Below, one piece after another: positions 24,401 through 36,400 of a stretch of DNA of 64,000 nt. This DNA is from Pelodera strongyloides. Lineage: Eukaryota > Nematoda > Chromadorea > Rhabditida > Rhabditidae. The translations under genes and the position numbers were made by a program. The stretch's first letter is position 1. Every line of letters starts with the position of its first letter. Below the pieces are notes generated by a model, which was given only the letters and a program-made list of their open reading frames with translations, made no database searches and was not told where the DNA came from. The DNA lies in assembly GCA_036852015.1 (NCBI GenBank), contig JAANDG010000049.1, positions 248,001-312,000 of the forward strand, in the 5' to 3' direction.

Positions 24401-27400
24401 TGAGTGATACATCTGTGCGTGTGAGTCTGGTAATAATTGACTCGGCGTTCTTCTTGCATTGTAAGTGTGTGCAGAAGCTTTTTGTCCGTTTAACTCCTTC
24501 TTTATGTCTAATTTGAATGTGCGCCTGCGCTTTATTAGCTTGATGTACACACAAAAAGCATTATCATGTGAAAGATAGTATTTAGTTATTAGACCAGTGT
24601 ATGTCTAGCATGTTTTAGGTTTTAGGGGTGGTGAATACTGTATTTATTCATAATTTAAAAAAATGGAGAACTGAGCATGGGTGACTGTAATATTACAGAG
24701 TTCACTGCAATAAGTAAATTTTTGTTTGAAAGTAATATTTTATTTTTGAATTTTTGAAAATTAATAGTATTTATTTAAATTATTCGATAATTCGATTTCA
24801 GTTTCGGAAAGCGCAATGGGATAAATTGTCGCCGTGCGACTGACTGTGTGTGTTTACTTGGAAGCGAAATGATTGTTGTGAGTTTAACTTAAATAAATGA
24901 TTTTTTAATTTTAAATCTTTTACGCTCCAGTGGTGACCGACCTTCTTTATTAAAAGATGATTAATTACAGTGTTTAAAGCGTGTGCCTTATTCTGGTTCC
25001 ATAGAGCTGAGCAATCATGAGTTGGGACCCAAGTGACATTTTTTTATTTAAAAATTGGGGATTTACTGGCCCTTTTTGGTTTGTCTCTTTGCTTTTTCTA
25101 TTCTTGAATAACTTTTATTTATGTCTGTTAAAAGTACATTTTTTGCAGATTGACTATCCAGAAACCCAAAATCACCCAAATCGTTCAATGCCTCAATTGC
25201 GTAGCGTACGAACGGGCCAATCCTCCATGGAGAGTCCACCTCCCCCGGTTCCCCCAAGACCACCCAGAAATGCCCCACCAAGACCACCCAGGGGACTGAC
25301 AAGGTACGATATTGAAGATGTTTCCAAAAGACCACCCAGAAATGCCCCTGCGAGACCACCCAGGGGACTGACCGGATATATTCAGAATTTGGGCTCCGGG
25401 GCCAGAAATTATTATTATTGTAATGAATCATTATTCAGGATCGGTGAGAGATCAGATTTATATTTTGAGGGAGTCAGAGTTCTACGAAGGAGGGCAATAT
25501 TTCCTTTTCTCTTTTTATGAAATGTCTTGTATTTCCAGGCATTACCCAGTTGATTATCCTGTTGATGTACCTTCCACGTCCTATCCTAATAATACTACAC
25601 AGGTACTTTATTTGCTAAACTTTTACGATTTTTTTTCTCGCATTTTTCGCACAAAAGAGACATCGCCATGTTTCAAGTACGTTATTTATAGATAGTGTCT
25701 TGATACAGATCAATCCTTTTTACGTAGCTGTTTAATTTGTTCTACAACTTATATGCTAATTGTAAGCATGACTATTCCCTCCCTTGCAGGTGTTTGTAAA
25801 TGGAGCGGGTGACGATGATACCTTGGTGCGTGTGAAACACCGAAGGGAAAAGAGCGGTTCACAGGGAAGTCTGGGTCCCACGACGAACACCCTGAGAAGG
25901 AATCGAGTGAGAAGGTATGAGGGAATTTGCACCACCACTTTTATTTAAAGTTTAAACCCCTCGTGTAGTCATGTGATTCCATTTTGTCATGCTGAATCAC
26001 TATATTTTTTGGGGAATTCTGAGGCTGAGGTCCGAGTTGTGCGCAGTGTGTTTAAATAATAATTTTTGATTTCAATTTTGTACATGATGTGATGAAATTC
26101 GTGATGTGATTACGTGACGAAGCACCAATGTAAACATGCGCACTATTTTTGGCTAGCATATGCATAGTAAGTAGTAACCCAGTAAGAATGTACAGAAGAA
26201 CAATCTGATTGTAAAATACAACGGAGATATTCGGTTTCTGGAAAAAAAACGGGACCGTAGATTCTACATGGTGAAGTCTATGTGTGATGATTGTATGTCT
26301 GAATAAAGTGGCATATATTACTTGTGATATAATTATTTGTGATTCCAGTACTGCGTCTTCTGTGTCGACGGCTGAAGGAGATGAGACGTCTTCTGGAATG
26401 GCCGACGGAGGTGATAGTGAAGAGGAGGACGACGAGAGCTGCCCCTCACATGAGGGCTATCTGGAGTTGAAGGTGAACATTTCAGGATAGGATTGATGTT
26501 TTTAAGTCTTTTTGACAACAATCAAATATACACAAAGATACGTAGGAACCAAGGACTAAAGACGAATAACATCACAGGTTTGTCTAACAAGTGAGACCCG
26601 CTTCAGAATGTGGCTAGGTCAAAGTTAGTTTAAAGGGACAGGCCCATCAAAGTAAACCTATATTTACGATACGTCCATAGTGACTATCAAGCATTTTTAT
26701 TACAATATATACAAACTAAATTTCACATTTATTTGCCATTGAAAACTTTTTTCCGATGCGCTCTGCTCAAATGTATACCGTAGAGCCGCAAATATCCTTG
26801 TCGTCAATGCAAATTTATCGTGAAATTATAATGCGATTAAAATTTGCATATATAGCTTTGAAATCTGCACTTTTATGGTATACATTTGAGCAGGGCGCAT
26901 TGGAAAAAAGTTGTCTAGGGCGAATAATGGTGAAATTTAGTTTGTATATATTGTAATAAAAATGCTTGATAGTCATTATGAACGTATCGTAAATATAGGT
27001 TTATTTTGATGGGCCTGTCCCTTTAAAAAGAAAGAAAGAAAATAATTATGGGAGATATTTTCACGGGTTGATGTATTTTGATTGCGTTTTTGTGCCCGAA
27101 TCTTGCTTGTAGCAAGTTTGTTTTTGTCCTTTTTACACACACTTTTTTTGACATGATAATGACGTTTGTATCTAGGTTTCATTGCAGGATTCGAAGCTTT
27201 GTGTGAGTACTTAATTAGTCTCCTTGTATTTGTAGGATTGCGTGCGTGAGTGCCTTGAGAAGGAGCCTTGTGAGAGGAATGCTGAAGATGTGGCCATTCT
27301 ACTCGACTTCATGCAGCACATGGCTGCCTTCGCAACACTTCCGGAATCCATCAAACGACAACTTTGTCTCAAAATGGTCTTCGCGGTTGTCAACGATGCC

Positions 27401-30400
27401 GGCACGATTGTAATGCAGAATAATGAAAGGATAGATGCGTGGTTGGTTTTTATCTTTTTATCTGTTTGTTTGTTTGTTTGTTTGTTTGTTTAGTGTGCAG
27501 CATGAGATCGTGAGGATTTTATATAGAATATTTGTGTTCACATATTCGTTTTTTTTTTCACATTGCTGACGGTAAGCTTGTTTGGAGTGCTTAAGTTCAT
27601 TTCATTATATAGTGGTTACTTATTCTTCAGGGCCGTGATTGTCAATGGATGTGTGGAGGTTGTGACTCCGAACGGTGATCGGATCGAGTATAAGTTGGGA
27701 GATTCCTTTGGTGCTGATCCAGTCAATAATGTCCAATATCACGCCGGAGACATGAGGACTTTGGTAGATGACTGCGAGTTCGTGTTGGTGGAGCACAAGG
27801 ACTTTTGCTCAATCATGAGCACTATAGGTGAGGTCTTTGAGGGGCGTAAATCCGCAATTCACAAATCATATCATACCGCGTTACACATAATCCTGTATCC
27901 TGTTTGTGCTATGGTTTTAATTAGTGCAATCTTTTTGTCACGTCCTTTCTTGTGTTTTATGTTTTGTTCCCCACTTATTAGGCTCCAGCTCCAGGACCTT
28001 ATCAGGTCACTGAAGTGCTACGAACGTACGAATCTGATAGAGAAACTGTCACGCGTTGTGTTCGGTTGGTGACAACATGTGTTGTCATTTAGATTTGTTA
28101 ATTTGAGATTAATAGGCAGAGTTTTTTTTAACGTTGTGTAATTTCTGGTAGTTGTCCTTCTGCAGTATACCTGGCGATCACAAAGGATGTATATACCCAG
28201 TGTTGTGTGTGTCGTTCCCACAAAGTTGTAAGCGTTATAATAGGGAAATTGCAGGCGAGCATATCGAGTGTGGTAGGGACGACATCACCGGAGAGGTCAT
28301 TTCTGAGACTGAGAGAAGGACTGTGGGCAGCCAGGTCGGATTGGTACTGATCAAGGGAAAAGTGAGTTTACGAATTGAACTTTGGTTCATTGTTTCTGCC
28401 TATGTTTTTTATTGTTTTTTTTGTTTACTATACTATTTAACTATTTATTTATGGGGTTTCCAAGTATCCCAAAAATTCGGTGTGTGATTCGGAAAAATTC
28501 GGAAGTCAATACTACCGTATTTCTGCACGCAATTTGCATATATAATATGAAAATTAAAAAATATTCTCGTGTAGTTACAATATACTGTAAATGTCCACCA
28601 TACTTGGAAACCCCATTAGAAATACTATTTAGAGTATTTAAGGATTGCACTCGAGTACAGTTCGTAAGTAGTATTTCTAAGGTGTCCCATTTGCATTGCC
28701 GTTAATCAGACATTCTTGCAGTGGGATTTGTATTTTCGTGAATATAATCAATTTTAGTATTATTATTATTAATTTCTGTTGCGTACAAATTTCTTAAAGG
28801 TAAAAAAGGTAAGATTAAATAAAATATCCATTTTCAGCCCGAAAAGCTGTTAATGCATGTGGTTGAAGAACGGGACGGACAAGTAGATCCTACTTATGTG
28901 GATGACTTTTTGTTAACGTACAGGTGTGTGAAGTTGTTCTGGTTTTTGTACATTTCCCTTTCCGGGACCCGGTACTTAAGATTTTATTCAATTACTTGCA
29001 TTTCATTAACATTGACTTTGTTGTGCTTTTCATATGTGTGTTTCTCTTCCTGTTATTTTCAAAGAATTCAAAACCTTGACTTGCTAGTTACGAGTTACGA
29101 TGTCAAACTGTTATAACATTAACATTTACTTTCTTCGTTTCAGAGTGTTCATCCATGATCCTGTATTCATCTTTGAAAAGTTGATGCACTGGTTTGCGGA
29201 ACCACAGTATAGAGACAGGGTTAGTACCTCCTTTCTAATTAGGATATGTCTAACAGTTCCGATATTTGTGCTAGATGGGACGTAAATTCTCCCATTTTCA
29301 ATCTCAACAGATGTTGTTTGTTAATATTTGTATGAAATGTTCTATCTTTTGTCTTATTTAGGTGGCTCGCATTGTTTTGTTGTGGGTTAACAATCACTAC
29401 AATGATTTCGAGTCGAATGAAGAGATGATGAAACTTTTGGAACGATTTGAGCAGGTACGTGGCGATTCAGTGTGAGCGCTCAATTAATCTAACATACTAA
29501 ACATTAATATTGACGTTAGAATTCTTCTCCGATGCTGTATATGTGCACTTAATAATACATCATTGAATGTCGCAACTCGTGTCGTGTGTTAGTTTGTTTG
29601 ATCTATTCTATGATGTTTTGCTTATGGAGTATCTATTGACTAGTTTTCGTATGTGTATCTTCTTTTATTTAGTGTATAGGCATGTATTTTCAGGCCTTGG
29701 AACGTGACCAGATGCACTCTCAACAATCCCTGTTGAACATTGCGTGCAGTGTGAAGGCAAAGCCGAGGAATATTGTATATACGAGGGCGGATAAAGTAAG
29801 TCCTTTTTATTTAAGCTTGGACCCTTGTGTGCGATTAATATTAGTAGTGATACTGCAAAAATATTATTTATTACATCAAGGTTACTGTAAGTGAAAATTG
29901 ATTACAGGACGACAACTTGCACTTCACAGTAATGGGTGGCAAGGAGATCAATTGTGCTGTATTTGTATCAGATGTCCAAGTGGAAAGTCTGGCTGAGAAG
30001 GCGGGACTGAAGAGAGGAGATGAGATCATTGGTGGGGAAATATTAAGTTTTTGTCAAATGTGTGCCTTTGTGGCTTTGTGCGTCGATCAAAAACCGTTTT
30101 TATTTGCGAAGTGATTCTTTATTACTGTACAACCAGATTGTGTGAATTGGCTATTGGCGGGATGCTTAGTTCACTTACAATTAGTATGTTAGCTATCGTC
30201 CGTCGACGTCCACATTCTGGATTCTGGATTGAATGCATATACGGCATTTTGTACCGTAGACGATGTAGTATCAAACATTTGAGTAATACCTCTTTTATTC
30301 GGATCGGATACTGTTTTGGCATTTTCGGTTTGGTTTACGTAATTCGTACTTTACAGAAGTGAACGGTCAAAGCATGAAATATGTGACATTGTCGCGGGCA

Positions 30401-33400
30401 ATCGATTTACTCAAAGGAAGCACAACACTGAAGATCCTATTGAAGAGTAATATACTTGGATTCAAGGTGGGCATATTATTGTAGTTTTTGTACTTATAGT
30501 ATTGTTCTATGTTTTGTATACTTGCTACTCTTAGTTCATTTGGGCATCGCACTAAAACGCCCTCTTACTTTTGGATAGTAGATTTATTGAAGAATAAATG
30601 ATTGTGAATATGTGTGATGGTTGTATGTGTGAATGGAGTTGTATAGAAAATTTGAAAAAATATGGATGAAAAACGAAATTTCGTTCATTTACCTTGGGTT
30701 TTTTTCAGGAAATGCTTCAACATCCGGAGAAGGATGGTTTTAGTAAAACGAAGAACCGACAATTGCATGGTGTCCTTTCCCAGCCAAGGGGAAGCGTTCC
30801 CAATGTCATTCCGCAAGTTATCAATGGAAATGGGAAGAACAAGATGCAAGGTTAGATATGTTTAATTGTCTGGTTGTTTGTAGCGCTAAGCTGCTTCGCA
30901 ACAATTTGTTGTTTTGTGCTTACCATCTTGCATTTTCATTTCTACTTTAATTTTTTCGACTTTATATGCACCATAATTGTTATATTCAGCGTCGAGTAAA
31001 CGTCTATTATCTTCCCTCACTTCGTATTATGCCGTCCATGAAACACATCGTATTCAATGTTTTATGTGAACAAGCTTATGTTGTACGTGCGAGCACGAAG
31101 CAACTACCAAACTTAGTTGCAGCTATTGTCACAGATCAGCTATAGACCAAAACTGTATTGAATAGTCGGCTTTCATTTCCGATGCCTAAAGAAGTGCACC
31201 TTTTCGGTGTTTATCTTCTTCATTTCACTTTATATCTGTTTCAATTTCAGGCAATCGCGGTATGATGGAGAAGCTGTTCAATATCATCAAACATCCAAAA
31301 GATGGTGATACAGAGGTATTTTTTGTTTTTCTAATAGTCTTCTCTCTACCTCTTTTATGTGTTCGTCCTGTACTAACTAGTTATTCAACACCCACAACAT
31401 TCATTCATATGTGGTCTCCATGCTGTTTTTACTTTTACTCTACTTTAGTTGAGCACGACTTCGATATCTGATCTCCGACAAAGCCGGTCGAATCCGGACA
31501 TTATCAATACAATCTCCCAGTATTACGGTCCCATAAGAAGCGATTCACCAGAGCATGTTCTGAAGATATACAGGTACGGTATCTTTGTTATTGTTTTGCG
31601 TATGTTTTGTTTTCAGAACAGTTTTTGTTCGTTTTATCTAGATGCTTCATTCATATCACCCGAAGTATCTTTGATTGTCATATCAGGATCAGGGCCATGC
31701 ATGTTGTGTGCCTGTTTACGTGTACGATTTCAGAAGCGACCAAACTTTCAAGTACCTGTCCGTCTTTCGAGAAACAACTGCTCAGAATGTTGTACAATTG
31801 GCGTTACAGGTATGTGTGTGGTGCTTTTTCAAATATTTTATCAAGTTAAACAACGCTAGTTGGTGTTGCTTTGTGTTTTTCACCTTCTCACTGTTTGTTT
31901 TTTTTTATCGCGGGTGTTTTTTTTTTGTAACATTTGTGAAACTTCTGGATTCTGCAAATTTTCGCGTTTTACACTTTTCTAGTTCAATGGTGTTTCATTT
32001 CAGGAGTTCAATATGACTGCTGAGGGAAGTTTGGAATGGTCACTTTGTGAAGTTTCTGTAACGGATAATCATACAAACAAAGTAATTAAGCAGAAGAGAC
32101 TTCCACCTCAAATGGAAAACCTGGCAGAGAGGATTTCATTGAATAGCAGGTATTATGATTGAATTTACATTGTTTGTAAAAGATTTCTTGATTCTGGTAA
32201 AATTTTGTAAATTCCTAGTTCAGCACCCAGTCTGGTACCTGGTACCTGGTACTTGTGATACATTACGTGATACAGTAGGGTAAGGGTCTAACCTTATGAT
32301 ACATAAGGTTAAGGTGAAGGATCTAACCTTAACCTAACCTTTTTAACTGAAACCAAGAATATTGTTGATACTGAGTGGAATGTACTTTTTTGGAAACTGG
32401 TTGTAACATTCGCCTTCTAGGTACTATCTGAAGAACATAAATCGGAGTGAACCTTTGGTACCTGATGATTTGGCACCCGAAATCCTCAAAGAGGCCGAAG
32501 CCAACTTGCTGTCTCTGAATGCTCAGGTGAGTATTGAATATTGCTTGGAAATTTGGAAATAAACTGTGCTCCTCGTATAATCACCATACACCACACCTAC
32601 GTAATATTTTTTCGACTAGACTTGAGTCACACTGAATCAACGTTATTCATTTGCAGATCGTGGCCGCTCAATTAACTCTGCAGGATTTTGCAATCTTTGC
32701 ATCGATCGAGCCAACGGAGTACATTGATTGTCTATTCAAGTTGACAAGCAGGTGGGTGTTTGTTATTTGTGTAATTTGTGTTATGGAAGTTTGTATTCAC
32801 GTACCGTACCGTATTTGAATTATGTCGCATGGTCTCAGTTACTCTATGTGATTATCTCGTTGAGAAAATTTGAAAAGAGCCCAACCGATCTGCCTATACT
32901 TTGAGACTTCCAGCTAAAAGTATAACGCCTAATTTGGAGTAGATATGTTTTGTTTCTAGGCAAGGTTGGCCTCGGTTGGAGGAGTTTGAGCGCGTCTTCA
33001 ACAAGGAAATGTGGTGGGTGGCGAGTGAAGTTTGTTGCGAGAAGAACGTCTACAGAAGGGCCAAACTTATCAAGAAGTTCATCAAAGTGGCCAGGTACGG
33101 GGAATTTTTTTATTTGTTAACGTCCCGTAACGACGTAGCATACTTTCATGCATTGTCTTTTTCTGAGTTTTTACTTTTGGTACGGGACCGGGTCCCACGC
33201 AGATCTGAATTATCTGTTGAGTGGGTCTACTAAGCTTACTGAAATACATGTTTTAGACACTGCCGCGATTTGTACAACTTCAACTCGATGTTCGCTATTG
33301 TGATGGGATTGGCCAAGCCTTCAGTGTGCAGGTTACACAACAGTTGGGAGAAAGTGGGAAGGTAAGGTGAAATTGTTGTTGAATTTTTTCGTATGCGGAG

Positions 33401-36400
33401 CGTTATGTTTCACTAATGTTATGAAAACTTGAATTTTTTGGTTTGCGTCAATTGTTTACGCCCGTATCTTCATAGAGATTTCTTTTTTTGCGATTCGACA
33501 ATTTATATACTCTATACAGTCTGTACTCCTAGACATTGACAATTAGACGATGTTACCTCCTCAAGTACAGTACATATTTGATATTTCATATTTATGTGTT
33601 CCTTACAGTAAACACGTGCGTTTCTTCGAAGAAGTGCAGACCTTGATCGACCCCTCTCGTAACATGTCCCGCTACAGACAACATTTGGCCACCGTGAGCG
33701 AGCACCCTCCTGTTGTGCCCATTTTCCCGGTTATCAAGAAGGTCAGAAGTGGTTTTTATTTGGCCGTTAAAGTGCTATAACATCCGGTTTTGAATCGTAT
33801 GATGGATGATGTATACCCATATGTAGTATACGCAAATAACTGTGTGCACTTTTTAGACTAGGTATATTCATTTACATTTACTTGTATGGACATGCAGTTG
33901 TCCCGCATACGTTTTGAGGAACGGGCCGCTAAAAACAAAATACCGTTAAAAACAGACATATTGTATTATCTGAATTCTGTTCTTTTAGGATCTCACCTTC
34001 TTGCACGAGGGCAATCCCACCTATTCGGACAAATTGGTCAACTTTGAGAAGTTGCGAATGATTGCGAGAGAAGTGAAGAGAGTGACGAGACTCAGCTCAC
34101 TTCCCTACGAGATCGGAAGCATGGCCGAGAGGGTAAGAAGTTGTTGCCTTGTTAACTTTTCTTTATGTCTTCTATTATTTTCTTTACTCTTTATTTCATT
34201 TGCTTTGCTGAATAATCTGCGGACTGGTCTCTATAATTATTATTTACCTTATGTACAGTACGCTGTCTGGCTTCTTGCCTTGCGCTTATTTTCGGAATTG
34301 ACTACTTTTGATATGACGACTAATAATAAGTGCGATGTTTCAGAGTGGTAGTGGAATAAGTGATGCTCTTTTGTACATGAATGACTTTGACAACGGAACG
34401 GGAACTGTGGCCACGATGCGAAAGAGTTCGAAGGCTGTGCAACCGAGGAAGAAGGTGAGCGAGTATTTTTTTTACCAATTTTATTGGTACACTTTCTAAG
34501 ACGACACTTACTAGGTTTCCATATTCGAGCGAAAACACTTGGCTCCTGTCTTGTCTTCTTTTTTATGCTCCTTTTGTTTTTCTTGTGTTTAATTACGTCG
34601 TTCATTGTGGCATATTCTTGATGTGCTAACAATAAGTAAGTTTTACTAGACATAGACAATGAGTCACAATTTTATCTGGGTGTTCTAGGTTTACGAACAA
34701 GCGTTGATGGTTCGCAAAGTGAAAACGTACCTTGAAAATGTGAAGGTTGTCGAGTCTGAGATGCAGCTGGACAGCTTGAGCCTGGAGTGCGAACCTGCCA
34801 GCAACACCACCAAGAATCAACGGTAGGGTCCTTTGCTATGTTAGGAAAACCAAGATGCTTTTTGTATCGGTCTGTCTCTATGTTGATGAGTGCATGGTTA
34901 CTTTTCTCAACAAAAACTTTAACGAATTTTCCAACATCTGTTTTCTCCTTTATACTTCTTAGAGCGTAATAGCACGTGTTTTGAACAATTGTGCTATGAT
35001 TTGTATTATATACGAATTTCCACGCCCGCCTTTTTGTGAAATTCCCAATTACAGAATGGCGCATAATTTGCTATAATACGTGGGAATAGGGTCGACCAAT
35101 ATGTGATTCACAAACCACGGACAAATACCACCTTAAAAATCTATGCACTCACCAATGCTTGAACTGTTACTATACTTTTTATCTTTCTATTCTTTGACTT
35201 GTTGCATGTACTAAGATACGAATAGTTTTTACCTCGTTTCTCGTGCTGTCTCTGTCGTTGATCTTTCCCATTCTGCCTCTCTTCAGAACTCGTGCTCCCT
35301 CTCCCACTCCGTCGTCTATGTCCTCGCTGTCGAATGGTTCTGATCCAAAACGGTCCACCGGGTCAAAATTCGGTATCGACTCGCCGCAAGCCGTGCAGAA
35401 GATGCTCGCATTGGTGCAGAATTCAAAGTTGGTAATTTAGTGCACGATTAGTATGATACTCCTTCTCTCGATGTGGTGGTCTAGTGGGCAGTACGTCGGA
35501 CTTTAAATCACAGCTCGGAGGTTCATTCCACGTACGGCTCAGTGTTGTGTTGTGTGCAGCTGACGAAGAACAGCATGTTTAGGATATTTTGTGGTTTTAA
35601 GTCTTGCTACTGTCTCTTCTTACTGTGCAAACTGTTGCATGTTCTTTTCGTTAATGTATATATCGGGAAAAATAGGAAAGTTTACAACTTAGGCAACTTG
35701 GTTTATTATTTATTACTTTATCATTATATATGTATATATAGTTATATTACTTTATTGTTTATTGTTCAGAGTGAAAGGGATTTCGCCCGTGCCAAGTCCT
35801 GCCCCTTCTACGCGATCAAGTAACTCGAGGCAGTTTAGTGGACAAAAGTAAGTTCTTATTAGGATTTGCCTTTTGCTTATTTTGTACTTTATCAGTTATT
35901 TCCATTTTTACCTCTAGTTATTTTTTTTACAGAATGGAACGTTGGGAAGGTTTTTCCAATGTATAGTTACTTGTCAATATCCAGTGTTTAACTGGGTTGT
36001 AATTTAGTTCTTGGATGTTGTTAATCGTAGAGTGTAGGGTATAGCGGTATAGACTAGGTACCAAGTTTGCGGGTGCGCTGCGGGGTTGAAGACCAGAGTT
36101 ATTCCATTTTGTTGCAGATCCACTGCTCCCCCATCTCTGCGTGGAAGTCGAAGTTCTGTTCCTTCAATAAGGAGAGTTCCCTCAGGAAGGGAAAATCCAG
36201 TGGATTTATCGAGGGAGAGTAGTTCGGTCACCAATTTTTATGGTAAGAAGTCTTTCGGTATCATTATCATTAAAGCGAAATACCGGCCGGTTTTGAAACC
36301 CGTCGTGAACAACTGCATTCTTATGCATTTATGCTAATTTTTGTCGATTTTTTTAATCCGAATTTAAGTTTTAAAAAAACCGCCCGGTATTTCTCTTTAA

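Noticed and set aside
27982..28072. Possible extra pxf-1 exon after exon 9
   Set aside because: Open between an acceptor-like and a donor-like site, but including it breaks continuity; joining 27827 directly to 28255 gives matching phase and a natural protein.
28165..28230. Possible small pxf-1 exon before exon 10
   Set aside because: Phase does not match either neighbour and the encoded peptide has no similarity to the family.
34249..35064. Minus-strand ORFs over pxf-1 exons 28-29
   Set aside because: Shadows spanning the real plus-strand exons and their introns.
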